This document shows positions 1 through 9,599 of a stretch of DNA of 46,836 bases, piece by piece. The DNA is from JBIOJM01 sp044450785 (lineage in GTDB: Bacteria > Planctomycetota > Planctomycetia > Isosphaerales > Isosphaeraceae). Where the stretch lies: contig JBIOJM010000035.1 of NCBI GenBank assembly GCA_044450785.1, positions 1-46,836 on the forward strand, given 5' to 3'. The position numbers were made by a program, and so were the translations under genes. The notes under the pieces were generated by a model, which did no database searches, was not told where the DNA came from, and saw only the letters and a program-made list of their open reading frames with translations. The first letter of the stretch is position 1. The number at the start of each line of letters is the position of its first letter.

Positions 1-706
1 CGGGGTCCGAAAGGGCCGTTCCCCCGCTTCGAGGCTACTATGGGGCGCTGCGACTTCCTGACAGCCTTCTCGCCGCGCTTCGTTTCCTTCGCTTGGCGAT
101 ACCTCGGAGCGCCTGCGTTTCGTCCCCGTTCGGCCGCAGACGCATGGCCGACGGATCATCCCGGAGTTTGCTGTACCGGTTGCTCCCGATCCGGTTTGCT
201 TCAAGGAACTGCCAGGATCTCCCACGTTCCCGTAAAACCCGTGCGATCATTCGCCATGTTCCTCCGACCCCGGTGTGACCAGGCACGCCTGTGGGTCCAG
301 GTGTAGCTAATGCCTGGCTCGGCCCCCGCGTCTGACAAAGACGAAGGCTCACGACAAGGAAATTTCGGGGCTCAATCACACAGCGTTTGATCTCGCTGTC
401 TACGCTTCGCAGTGACGGTCACCCGTCCCCACGCAAGACTCGCTTCCCGGCTGCTGGCCCGGCTCTGCCGGACGGGATTGGTTACCCGCAGGGTTTCAAT
501 GAAAGGTTTCACATTTTGAGATGATTCTCCTTTCCCGAGCTTCGTGGCGCAATGTCAGACCGAGTTTCAAGTTATTTCGGATGGTCCGGAATCATCCAAC
601 TCCTCCTCCAGGCCCCTCAACTGCTCGCGAACTCTCGCATCGGTTGCTCGCTGGTTCCTTGACCTCAAACGCAACGGCCAGCCGACGGTGTTAACGCGGG
701 GCGGCC
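1..706. other. Gene-poor leading region
   Basis: No coding region is supported here. Several open frames exist on both strands, but they are rich in Arg, Ser and Pro, overlap one another, and show no family motif or convincing ribosome binding site. Between about 567 and 700 on the minus strand, just beyond the metH stop, one frame reads like a charged helix (for example REQLRGLEEELDD). It has no start codon outside metH and may be a decayed gene end. No tRNA or rRNA was recognised. Confidence 0.4.
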
Positions 707-3700
707 TCAATCGGGGTCGTAGGCGAGATTGGGCGCCAGCCAGCGCTCGACTTGGGCGACGGGCATCCCCTTGCGGGCCGCGTAGCTCACGACCTGGTCG
801 CGACTGATGAAATCGACGGCGAAGTAGCGGGCCTGGGGATGGGCGAAGTAGAAGCCGCTGACCGAGGCCCCGGGATACATGGCGTACGACTCGGTCAGGA
901 TAATCCCGGCGGCCGCCTCGACGTCCAGAAGCTCCCACAAGCCGCGTTTGTCGGTGTGATCCGGGCAGCTCGGGTAGCCCGAGGCCGGGCGGATGCCCCG
1001 GTATTTTTCCTCGATCATCTCGTCGTGCGACAGGCGCTCGTCGCGGCCGAATCCCCATTCTTCGCGTGCTCGCTTGTGGAGCATCTCGGCCAGGGCCTCG
1101 GCGAGCCGGTCGGCGAGCGCCTTGCTCATGATTGCGTTATAGTCGTCGTGGTCGCGGTCAAACTGCTCGACCAAGGACTCCACGCCGATCCCCGCCGTGA
1201 CCGCGAAGGCGCCCAGGTAGTCGGCGATGCCGGTCGCGCGCGGGGCCAGGTAGTCGGCCAGCGACCGGAACGACGTCTGACCGTCACGTTCCCATTGCTG
1301 CCGCAGCGCGGGGAACCGAACTCGCTCGCTCCGTCTCGACTCGTCCGTGTAAACCACGATGTCGTCCCCAACGGCGTTGGCCGGGAAGAAGCCGTAGACG
1401 GCATTTGCGGTCAGGCGCTGTTCGCCGACGATCTTCCGCAGCAGGCCCTGGGCGTCGTCGAGCAGCTCACGGGCCCGTGGGCCGAGCTGGGCGTCGCCCA
1501 AGATCCGGGGGTACTTGCCCTTGAGCTCCCACGTGAGGAAGAACGGGGACCAGTCGATGAACGGGACGATCTCGTCGAGTGGAATGGAGCGGAGCGTTCG
1601 AGCGCCCAGGAACGAGGGGACGGCGATCGATGGGTTGTTCCAGTCGAGGCGGAAGCGGCGCTCGATCGCCTCGGCATACGGGACCAGCTTGCGCTGGACG
1701 CGCTGGCTGAAGGCGGTGCGCTCGCGGTCTTGCACCGCGCGGTTTTGAGAGTCGAGCTCGGCGCGGGCGTCGGTCCGCCTCAGTCGGTCGACCACGCCCA
1801 CGCTCCTCGAGGCATCCTTGACGTGGATCACGATCCCGTGGTACTGCGGCGCGATCTTGACCGCGGTGTGCCGGGCGCTGGTGGTGGCCCCGCCGATCAA
1901 GAGCGGGAGCTTGAAACCCTCGCGCTCCATCGAGCGGGCGACGTACACCATCTCGTCGAGCGAGGGGGTGATCAGGCCCGAGAGCCCGATCATGTCGACC
2001 TGACGTTCGCGAGCCTGTTTGAGGATCTGCTCGCAGGGGATCATCACGCCCAGGTCGATGACTTCGTAGTCGTTGCAGGCGAGGACGACGCCCACGATGT
2101 TCTTGCCGATGTCGTGGACGTCTCCCTTGACGGTGGCCATCAAGATCCGGCCGCGTGTCGTGTGTTCGCGGGTTGGTTCGCCGCTGCCGCTGCCCGCGGC
2201 GGCGGCAGCCTTGGCCTTCTCGGCCTCCATGAACGGCGTCAGGTAAGCGACCGCCTTCTTCATGACCCGCGCGCTCTTGACGACCTGGGGCAGGAACATC
2301 TTGCCGGCGCCGAACAGGTCGCCCACGACGTTCATGCCGTCCATCAAGGGGCCTTCGATGATCGAGAGCGGGCGGTCGACCGCCTGTCTCGCCTCCTCGG
2401 TGTCGGCCTCGATGAAGTCGACCATGCCCGTGATCAAGGCGTGCTTGAGCCGTTCGGCGACGGGCGCGTCGCGCCAGGCGAGGTCCTTGCCCCGGTCTTT
2501 CGATTTCGACGACTTGACCGATTCGGCGAACTCGGTGAGCCGGTCGGCGGCGTCCCCGCGGCGGTTCAAAAGAACGTCCTCGACCCGTTCGAGCAAGTCC
2601 TTGGGGATCTCTTCATAGACCGCGAGCTGGCCCGCGTTGACGATCCCCATATCGAGGCCGGCGCGGATGGCGTGGTACAAGAACGCGGCGTTCATCGCCT
2701 CGCGGACGGCGTCGTTGCCGCGGTACGAGAACGACACGTTGCTCACGCCGCCGGACGTCTTGCAATCGGCGAACACCCGCTTCAGCTCGTGGACCGCCTC
2801 GATGAACTCGACGGCGTAGTTGTTGTGCTCCTCGATCCCGGTGCCGACCGTCAGGATGTTGGCGTCGAAGATGATGTCCTCGGGCGGGAAGCCGGCTTGC
2901 TCGGTGAGGAGCCTGAAGGCGCGGCCGCAGATGGCGACCTTGTGGTCCGTGGTGACGGCCTGCCCCTGTTCATCGAAGGCCATCACGACGACCGCGGCAC
3001 CGTATCGCCGGACGAGCCGGGCCTGGCGCAGGAACTCCTCCTCGCCTCCCTTCAGGCTGATCGAGTTGACGATCGACTTGCCCTGGACGCACTTGAGGCC
3101 CGCTTCGATGACGCTCCACTTGGAGCTGTCGATCATGATCGGAATCCGGGCGATGCTGGGATCCGCCGAGACCAGGTTGAGGAACCGGGTCATCGCCTGC
3201 TCGCCGTCGATCAAGCCCTCGTCCATGTTGACGTCGAGGATGTTGGCGCCCCCCTCGACCTGGTCGCGCGCCACCGCCAGGGCGGCTTCGTAGTCGCCGC
3301 ACTTGATCAAGCGAGCGAACCGCTTGGAGCCGGTGATGTTGGTCCGCTCGCCGATCGTGATGAAGTTGGTCTCGGGTCGAATGACGAGCGGCTCCATGCC
3401 GCTGTAATTGCTCCGATGGGGCAGGTCGGGGATCCGGCGGGGTGGAACGCCCTCGACCGCCCGGGCGATCGCCGCGATCCAATCCGGGGTGGTGCCGCAG
3501 CACCCGCCCACCAGGTTCAGCCAGCCGTTGCGTGCGAACTCGCCCAGGACGCCGGCCGTGTGGTCCTTGTCGCCCAGGAAGCCCCCGAAGCCGTCGGGCA
3601 TGCCGGCGTTGGGATAGCAGCTTACGCGGGTGCGGCAGATGGACGCCAGGCTCTCGATCGAGCCCCGCATCAGGTCGACGCCGACGGCGCAGTTGAGGCC

Positions 3701-4441
3701 GACGGAGAGGGCATCGAAGTGCGAGACCGAGTAATAGAACGCCTCGACCGGCTGGGCGGAGAGGGTGCGGCCGTTGTCGAAGATCGTGCCCGAGATCATG
3801 ACCGGCAGTCGCCTGCCGGTCTCCTCGAAGAACGCGTCGATCGCAAACAGGCAGGCCTTCATGACGAGCGTGTCGAACGCGGTCTCGGGCAGTAGGATGT
3901 CGACGCCGCCGGCCACGAGGGCCTGGATCTGCTGCGAGTAATTGGCGACCATCTGGTCGAAGGTGGCGTCGCGCCGGCCGGCGTCCTCGACGTGGATGCC
4001 CATCGAGAGCTGCTTCTTGGTCGGCCCGATGCTGCCGGCCACGAACCGGGGTTTCTGCGGCGTCCTGCGCGAGTATTCATCGGCCGCGCGGCGGGCCAGC
4101 TCGGCCGCGACCCTGTTCAGCTCGACGACGTGTTCGTCGAGACCAAACTCTTCCAACGAGAGCGCGGTGGCATTGAACGTGTCGGTCTCGATGATGTCGG
4201 CGCCGGCTTCGAGGTAAGCGCGGTGGATGTCCTCGATCAGCTTGGGCTGAGAGAGGACCAGAACCTCGGTGCAGTTCTTGAGGTTCTTCCCATGCCGGTG
4301 GAACCGCTCGCCGCGGAATTGTTCCTCGGTGAGCTCGTGGGTGTAGAGCAGCGCGCCCATCGAGCCGTCGAGGATCATGATCCGCCGCGACAGGATATCC
4401 TCGAGCAGGCCGCGAGTTTCATCGTCTCCCGTCGTCGCCAT
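707..4441 (-). CDS. metH: Cobalamin-dependent methionine synthase
   Basis: Transfers a methyl group from methyltetrahydrofolate to homocysteine through enzyme-bound cob(I)alamin, giving methionine in the cytoplasm. All modules are present in the usual order across about 1,244 residues, the normal length. The N-terminal homocysteine domain has zinc-ligand cysteines near 251 (GLNCAVG) and 314-315 (GGCCGTT), with the same 63-residue spacing as E. coli MetH. Next is a pterin-binding domain (ITIGERTNITGSKRF), then the cobalamin cap and Rossmann domain with the DxHxxG motif in GDVHDIGKN near 775. The C-terminal reactivation domain carries the AdoMet-binding motif RPASGYPSCPDH near 1150. An in-frame TTG lies two codons upstream (4447), but the ATG at 4441 is preferred. 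The kinase gene lies 178 bp upstream on the same strand. No cobalamin or SAM riboswitch was recognised in that gap. Confidence 0.97.
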   Translation of the reverse strand: MATTGDDETRGLLEDILSRRIMILDGSMGALLYTHELTEEQFRGERFHRHGKNLKNCTEVLVLSQPKLIEDIHRAYLEAGADIIETDTFNATALSLEEFGLDEHVVELNRVAAELARRAADEYSRRTPQKPRFVAGSIGPTKKQLSMGIHVEDAGRRDATFDQMVANYSQQIQALVAGGVDILLPETAFDTLVMKACLFAIDAFFEETGRRLPVMISGTIFDNGRTLSAQPVEAFYYSVSHFDALSVGLNCAVGVDLMRGSIESLASICRTRVSCYPNAGMPDGFGGFLGDKDHTAGVLGEFARNGWLNLVGGCCGTTPDWIAAIARAVEGVPPRRIPDLPHRSNYSGMEPLVIRPETNFITIGERTNITGSKRFARLIKCGDYEAALAVARDQVEGGANILDVNMDEGLIDGEQAMTRFLNLVSADPSIARIPIMIDSSKWSVIEAGLKCVQGKSIVNSISLKGGEEEFLRQARLVRRYGAAVVVMAFDEQGQAVTTDHKVAICGRAFRLLTEQAGFPPEDIIFDANILTVGTGIEEHNNYAVEFIEAVHELKRVFADCKTSGGVSNVSFSYRGNDAVREAMNAAFLYHAIRAGLDMGIVNAGQLAVYEEIPKDLLERVEDVLLNRRGDAADRLTEFAESVKSSKSKDRGKDLAWRDAPVAERLKHALITGMVDFIEADTEEARQAVDRPLSIIEGPLMDGMNVVGDLFGAGKMFLPQVVKSARVMKKAVAYLTPFMEAEKAKAAAAAGSGSGEPTREHTTRGRILMATVKGDVHDIGKNIVGVVLACNDYEVIDLGVMIPCEQILKQARERQVDMIGLSGLITPSLDEMVYVARSMEREGFKLPLLIGGATTSARHTAVKIAPQYHGIVIHVKDASRSVGVVDRLRRTDARAELDSQNRAVQDRERTAFSQRVQRKLVPYAEAIERRFRLDWNNPSIAVPSFLGARTLRSIPLDEIVPFIDWSPFFLTWELKGKYPRILGDAQLGPRARELLDDAQGLLRKIVGEQRLTANAVYGFFPANAVGDDIVVYTDESRRSERVRFPALRQQWERDGQTSFRSLADYLAPRATGIADYLGAFAVTAGIGVESLVEQFDRDHDDYNAIMSKALADRLAEALAEMLHKRAREEWGFGRDERLSHDEMIEEKYRGIRPASGYPSCPDHTDKRGLWELLDVEAAAGIILTESYAMYPGASVSGFYFAHPQARYFAVDFISRDQVVSYAARKGMPVAQVERWLAPNLAYDPD

Positions 4442-4619
4442 CGGCAATCTACCACCAGTGGGAAACGTGTCGAGTCAGTCCGGCGTCTTGGGGATGGGCC
4501 AAAAAGGGAGTGGGCGGATCCGCGGCGGAATGATCTCATGCCAAACCTGTGAATGGATTATCGTGCGTTTCGCAGGAGAGGTCAAGCGGCGTTCCTCATG
4601 GCCGACGAGGGTGTCGGCC

Positions 4620-7600
4620 CTACCGGCGGGAGGAATTCCAATTCAGGCCCAAGGTCCCGAGCTGGGAACGGAGTCGGTCGAGGTGCCAGAGCCGGACGGC
4701 GCTCTCGTTCTGGACCAGCGTGCCCAAGATTCGGCCGTTGTGGCTGAATTTCACGGATAGCACGGGATGTCCCGAGCGTGAGGGTATCCGGAGAAGCTCG
4801 GTCAGGGACAAAGGACCATCGACGTTCCAAAGCCCGACTGTCTTATCACCCGACGCTGATGCGAGTAACCGGCCACCCGCATCGAAAGCGACGGCGTTGA
4901 TGGTATCCCGGTGAGCGGGGAACTCCCGGGCCCGCTCATCCGATTCCGGCCGGAACAGCGCGAGGCGGCCATCGATCAACCCGCAAACCACCATCGATTC
5001 GTCGGGGCTCAATGCGATGCACCGGATCGGCCCGCTGGCCCGGAGAACGCGTTCCTGCTGACCGTCGGTCGTTCGGAGCACATAGACCAGCCCCGCGCGG
5101 GAGCCGGCAACCACCCATCGCGCGCCGGCCGCCAGGCATGCGAGCCCGATCCGTCCGCTCAGCTTGATCGTCTCGTCCAGCCCCCACTTCGTCTTCCGCG
5201 ACCGGTCGGGCATCGACCACGAAACGACCTGGAGGTCGTCGATCACGCCCCAGAGCGATCGACCATCGGGCGAAAAGCCGAGCGCCGCCGACTCCTTCGC
5301 CGGCGTTGACCCAACCTCACGGAACTTGTCGATATCAAAGAAATGGGCCAAATCACCGCCGCCATACGCAACCAGCGAGCTGCGCGGAAGTGCTTCGAGG
5401 AAATACACCTGCCGCATGCCATCGAATCGCCAAGAGATCGCGGTGTGGTGCAAGGGCCGGACCGAATCAAGGCCCCACAGGCCGATGGTCTCCTCGTGTT
5501 CCGAAGAATTCGGCACATGCTCACCCGTTGCCGTGATCAACCTCTCGACGGTGGAATCGTCGCCCGCCGCGAAGGAGAAGGCACGGACGGAGTCGGGCTC
5601 AAACGCCCTGGTCGTCATGGTCTCGAGGCCCAGGACGTCGAACAAGGTCACGCCGCTGGACGTCCCTACCGCCAGGGTTCCCCCAACCGGACTGAAAGAA
5701 GGGTAGACGATGGCCTGAGTGAGGGCCTTTCGCGTCAGGATCAGCTCGCTCGAGGCGACATCCCAGACCTTGATGGTATTGTCCGACGAGCCCGAAACCA
5801 GCAAACTGCCGTCGGGGCTGAATTCGAGTCGGTGGATGTCTTCCGTATGGGCCGTACCCAGGTCGGGGTCGATGAGCCTCCGTCGTTCGTTCCTGCGTCC
5901 GGGGTTGAGGAAAATGGCGCGCCGACCATCGCTGGCGGCGTAGGTCTGCCCATCGGGACCGTAGCAGATTCGCTGAGAATCTGCGTACGATCGGTCGGGC
6001 TGAATCTGCCCGTGAGCGAACGGCGGCTCCTGCTTGATCCTGTCCGTTTCGAGGGAGTACAGTCCCCGGTCGGCCAGGCAAGCCAGGCGGGTGCCATCAG
6101 GGCTGAAGACAAAGTCGTGTATCTTGTCGGGAACGTCGAACGAAGCCGCCTGAACCCAGCTCTTCTCGAAGACCGAGAGCTTGACGCAGTGATCCTCGGA
6201 GGCCGAGGCGAGGGTCGTTCCAATCGGCGAGAATGCCACCTTGACGACTCGCTCTTTGTGGTTTCCGAGATCGAACGGGACGGTGAGGCCGCCCTGCTTT
6301 TCGGTGTCCCATGCCAGCACCTTGCCGTTGCGCAACCCAGCGGCCAGCCAGCGGCCGTCGGGGCTGTAGGCCAGCGATGAGACGCCGGTCTGTATCATGT
6401 CGAGGGTCAACGCGGTGATCGAGTACGAGGCGGCAAGTTTCTGACTCGCCACATCGAAGACGAGAACCTGGCAGAGCGGAATTCCGTGATGTTCGCCGAC
6501 CGCAAGGCGCTTGCCGTCGCGGCGGAAAGCCAGGCATGCCGCATTGATCGAGGTGAGCTGGCACCGTTCCTTGAGGTCGACCCCGGCGCAGTACTCGGCC
6601 GCCAGGCTGCGCAGCGTCGTGGCCGATCGCAACGGGCTCTCGATCCGCGACGCCTCGCCCAGTTTCTCCATTCCCAGCGAGAACCATTCGATTGGCTTCC
6701 GCTGGACGACCGCGCGGGCGTCCTTCTCGGCATTGGCGTAGGCCAGGTCGTTGATCCGCTCGGTGTGGCGGCGGACCTCTTCGTGACGGCGCACCTCGCC
6801 GACTTTCCAGAGCGCGCCACCGGCGAGAGCACCCAGTGCCCCGAGAAACAGGGCTGTCGCGGCGATCGACGAGCGGACCGGGTGGCGGATGATCCAGCGC
6901 CGGAGGCGGACCGCCCGCGGTTCTTTCCAGGCCGAAACCGGCTCACCGGCACCCCAGTGCCGCAGGTCGTCCGCCAGCCCCACCGCCGACTCGTACCGAT
7001 CGGCCGGCGCGGCGGCCATCGCCTTTTTGCAGACCGCCTCCAGGCCCTTTGGCGCCGGTGGGCCCTCTCGCCGGACCGGATCGAACCGACACGCGGCGAC
7101 ATTGCGAACAAGCTGCTCGACGGTCGCGCCGGAAAACGGCGGCCGGCCGGTCAGGACCTCGTGGAGGATCGCACCCAGGCTGAACACGTCGCTGCGAGGT
7201 CCGACCAGGTCGTGCCGCCCCAGCGCCTGCTCGGGCGACATGTGAGTGGGCGTCCCGAGCAAACGGCCCTGCGTCGTCCGCTGGGATGCGGCGCGGGGAT
7301 CAGGCCCGTCCCGGCCGACCGCCTGGCCAGCGCCCAGGGCGGCGCCGTCCTGGTCGGAGCGCGGTATGCCGCGGGTGTCCTTGGCAACGCCCCAGTCGAG
7401 CACGATCACCTCGCCAAACTCGCCCAGGATGACGTTGCTCCCGTTCAAGTCCCGGTGGATCACTCCACGCGAGTGGGCATAGCCCACGGTGTCGCAAACG
7501 GCAATGAGCGCGTCGAGGAGCCGGGCCAGCTCGAGCCGGCGGTTCGCTCCGGACCCGCGCTGCTCGTGATAGGCCTGGATTGCGTCGCTGAACGTCTGGC

Positions 7601-8423
7601 CGCGGATGCAAGGCATCACATAGAACGCCTTGCCCGTGTCGCTACGGAACGCCAGGTCGTGGATCGGCACGATCCCCGGGTGTTGCAGCCTGCCGGTGAT
7701 CTCGGCCTCGAGCAGGAACCGCTCCTGGAGGCTCGTATCCTGGGAGCGGTGCGGCAGGATCTCCTTGAGCGCGACCTGGCGCTTCAGTTGGCGGTCGTAC
7801 GCCAACCAGACGCGGCCGATGCCCCCACAACCCAGCACCCGGTCGAGCCGGTATCGTCCGTATGGTCCCGAATCCGTTCGTCCCGTGGTCTCCGCGTCGC
7901 TCGCCGGGCCAGGCGCTTCGAGCATGGCCAGCTCGGCGTCGATGCGCTCGAGCTCGAGGCGGACGGCCGCGCGCTCTTCGGGAAATCGGGCCAGGAGTTC
8001 CTCGTGAGCCGGCCGGTCTCCCCAGCGATGCCGGACTCGATACTCCTGGCTGACCAGCATGAACGATACCTGCGTCGTCGCGCTGAGCTCGGGATACCGC
8101 GCGAGATAGTCATCCAGAAGCGGAGGCCGGCAACGGGTCGATGAGAGTACGTGGCCGTTCGCGGCCGTTGCGTGACACGGACTCGCTTCCCACGCCGTTC
8201 CACCGCGGCGCCAGCGCCATTCCAGGTCGATCAAGACGAGCTCGACGAGTGCCGCGGGGCGCAGGTCGTCACCGCCCCGAGGAAGGAAGTGCTCGATCTC
8301 GGGTAGGTGCCCGCCGGCTTCGTTCCACGCGGTCTCGAACCGCTCGACGATCGCACACAAGGCGGAGTCGCGATCGCATGAGGCTTCCTGGCCGTCGACA
8401 TGAGCATCGGCAAGATCGGCCAC
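4620..8423 (-). CDS. Ser/Thr protein kinase with WD40 repeats
   Basis: Predicted membrane-anchored signalling kinase of 1,267 residues. Residues about 1-185 are a family-type N-terminal region. The kinase domain (about 190-480) shows the glycine loop LGCGGIGRVW, the ATP-site lysine K220 (VALKE), the catalytic loop HRDLNGSN (D325), DWG at 343-345 in place of DFG, and SPEQ as the APE equivalent. One hydrophobic segment (about 516-541) is a probable transmembrane helix. The rest is a series of WD40-like blades (FSPDGRWLA, SGSSDNTIKVWDV, SASGDKTVGLWNV) that probably bind partner proteins on the far side of the membrane. The catalytic-loop lysine usual in HRDLK is Asn327 here, so activity may be altered. 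The start is a GTG with GGAGGGAGG upstream. It lies 21 bp after the sigma factor stop, so the two are almost certainly co-transcribed. Confidence 0.9.
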   Translation of the reverse strand: MADLADAHVDGQEASCDRDSALCAIVERFETAWNEAGGHLPEIEHFLPRGGDDLRPAALVELVLIDLEWRWRRGGTAWEASPCHATAANGHVLSSTRCRPPLLDDYLARYPELSATTQVSFMLVSQEYRVRHRWGDRPAHEELLARFPEERAAVRLELERIDAELAMLEAPGPASDAETTGRTDSGPYGRYRLDRVLGCGGIGRVWLAYDRQLKRQVALKEILPHRSQDTSLQERFLLEAEITGRLQHPGIVPIHDLAFRSDTGKAFYVMPCIRGQTFSDAIQAYHEQRGSGANRRLELARLLDALIAVCDTVGYAHSRGVIHRDLNGSNVILGEFGEVIVLDWGVAKDTRGIPRSDQDGAALGAGQAVGRDGPDPRAASQRTTQGRLLGTPTHMSPEQALGRHDLVGPRSDVFSLGAILHEVLTGRPPFSGATVEQLVRNVAACRFDPVRREGPPAPKGLEAVCKKAMAAAPADRYESAVGLADDLRHWGAGEPVSAWKEPRAVRLRRWIIRHPVRSSIAATALFLGALGALAGGALWKVGEVRRHEEVRRHTERINDLAYANAEKDARAVVQRKPIEWFSLGMEKLGEASRIESPLRSATTLRSLAAEYCAGVDLKERCQLTSINAACLAFRRDGKRLAVGEHHGIPLCQVLVFDVASQKLAASYSITALTLDMIQTGVSSLAYSPDGRWLAAGLRNGKVLAWDTEKQGGLTVPFDLGNHKERVVKVAFSPIGTTLASASEDHCVKLSVFEKSWVQAASFDVPDKIHDFVFSPDGTRLACLADRGLYSLETDRIKQEPPFAHGQIQPDRSYADSQRICYGPDGQTYAASDGRRAIFLNPGRRNERRRLIDPDLGTAHTEDIHRLEFSPDGSLLVSGSSDNTIKVWDVASSELILTRKALTQAIVYPSFSPVGGTLAVGTSSGVTLFDVLGLETMTTRAFEPDSVRAFSFAAGDDSTVERLITATGEHVPNSSEHEETIGLWGLDSVRPLHHTAISWRFDGMRQVYFLEALPRSSLVAYGGGDLAHFFDIDKFREVGSTPAKESAALGFSPDGRSLWGVIDDLQVVSWSMPDRSRKTKWGLDETIKLSGRIGLACLAAGARWVVAGSRAGLVYVLRTTDGQQERVLRASGPIRCIALSPDESMVVCGLIDGRLALFRPESDERAREFPAHRDTINAVAFDAGGRLLASASGDKTVGLWNVDGPLSLTELLRIPSRSGHPVLSVKFSHNGRILGTLVQNESAVRLWHLDRLRSQLGTLGLNWNSSRR

Positions 8424-8444
8424 GGTCGAAGCCTCCCTCCAGGA

Positions 8445-9143
8445 TTACGAGTCGAGCCCCTCGAGACGGGATACCAGCTCGCGAAACTCGCGCTGCGATC
8501 GCTCGATCAGGGGCAGCCAGTGTTCCTGGAATGCCTTCTGGACCCGCTGGACGGTCCGCTCGGAGCAGCCGACCGTGGATGCGACCTCGGGTTGGGTCAG
8601 TTTCGTTCCGCCATAGCGGGACTGGAGGAGGCATTCGAAGATCGCACGATGTTTCCGGTTCTTGAAATAAGGTTCGATCCGCTTGAAGACGTCATCCAGG
8701 AAGCGCCTCATCACCCGCGTTCGCTCCCGATCCTGAGCTTCGTCCTCGACGGCGGTGAAGGCTCGATCGACCGGCGGAGACGGATCGGCCGAGTCGGCGG
8801 TCAGCGGGAGCATGGGACACCCGCGCAGGGCCTTCGCCTTGGCGAACGCCGCCTGAACCAGGAACTGCTCGATCGTGCTCACGTTCTCGATCGAGAGCTC
8901 CCCGGCGCTGATCCTACGGAAGAAGGTCCCGAACACCGAAACGGCGGCATCTTCCGCGAGTCTTCCGTCTCCGCAGCGGGCGATCAGGATTCTTTGGATT
9001 GATCGAACAACCTGGTCACAGGCGGTCTGGAACCGGTCGGGATCGCGCACGCCCCAGAGCAACTCCTCGACGAGCGACCGCAATGAGTCCTGAGTCGCCG
9101 TCTCTCGGGGTTTTGCCCGCTGCGCCGCTGTGATGGACGTCAT
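8445..9143 (-). CDS. ECF-type RNA polymerase sigma factor
   Basis: A 232-residue protein with a sigma region 2-like helical N-terminal half (about 20-110) and a region 4 helix-turn-helix near the C-terminus (TQPEVASTVGCSERTVQRVQKAF), which should contact the -35 element. A charged linker joins them. Planctomycetes carry many ECF factors encoded next to Ser/Thr kinases, and here the kinase follows after 21 bp, so the kinase may control the factor; that is inference. The start at 9143 is chosen because GAGGA lies six bases upstream of the ATG; an upstream in-frame TTG at 9170 lacks such a site. No separate anti-sigma gene is visible. Confidence 0.85.
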   Translation of the reverse strand: MTSITAAQRAKPRETATQDSLRSLVEELLWGVRDPDRFQTACDQVVRSIQRILIARCGDGRLAEDAAVSVFGTFFRRISAGELSIENVSTIEQFLVQAAFAKAKALRGCPMLPLTADSADPSPPVDRAFTAVEDEAQDRERTRVMRRFLDDVFKRIEPYFKNRKHRAIFECLLQSRYGGTKLTQPEVASTVGCSERTVQRVQKAFQEHWLPLIERSQREFRELVSRLEGLDS

Positions 9144-9373
9144 ACGTCGTCCTCGGGCTTGCAATACCAAACGATCGATTTCTGAACGGGTTGTGACGGA
9201 CGAACACGCAAGAGACCGGAAAAACTTGGCGGGTTTTCCTCGCCTCCAGGCCCTTATTGATAGGGGAAGTCACGTTTGAGACGACGGATCGATCCCGACC
9301 TGGACTCGGGAGTTGCATCGGTGTCAACTTGGATGCTACTCGATGCCCGGTGCCTCCGCAAGAAGTCGACTCG

Positions 9374-9481
9374 CTAAGGCGAGCGGCAGAAAATGCCATA
9401 CCCGTAGCGGAACTCGCCAGAGTTCCGACCCGAAGTCTGGCGACTTCGGCTACGGGGATCATTCGACCTGCCGCTCGCCTA
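9374..9481. repeat. Nested palindromic repeat (REP/MITE-like)
   Basis: This is the only notable structure in the 456-bp gap between the divergent sigma factor and giant genes. Outer arms at 9377-9389 and 9468-9480 are a perfect 13-base inverted repeat (AGGCGAGCGGCAG). Inside, 9401-9427 and 9431-9456 form a second, imperfect inverted repeat. Each inner arm is itself a hairpin: GGAACTC-GCCA-GAGTTCC and CGAAGTC-TGGC-GACTTCG. Two linked hairpins in opposite orientation are typical of REP-type elements. The unit could also fold as one long stem in the leader of either gene. No second copy was seen in this window. Confidence 0.6.
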
Positions 9482-9599
9482 AGGACCTTCACGACGCACT
9501 GCCGGTTCGGTTCGCAGGACTCGCGCTCAGATCCTTTGAACGGATTCGTGCGAGCATTTCTGATGGACCGGCCTTTTCGTCACGAGAGTGAGCATCACG

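Noticed and set aside
38..379. A 113-codon minus-strand frame at the window start
   Set aside because: Arg/Ser-rich composition, no ribosome site and no recognised family; may be part of a dispersed non-coding repeat, but this cannot be shown here.
752..3895. A plus-strand open frame of more than 1,000 codons opposite metH
   Set aside because: It is a shadow of the GC-rich metH codons: its product is Asp/Val/Gly/Arg-rich with no domain, while the minus strand has the full methionine synthase.
4442..4619. Cobalamin or SAM riboswitch upstream of metH
   Set aside because: The 178-bp leader shows no B12-box or SAM-riboswitch core that I could recognise and is short for a cobalamin aptamer.
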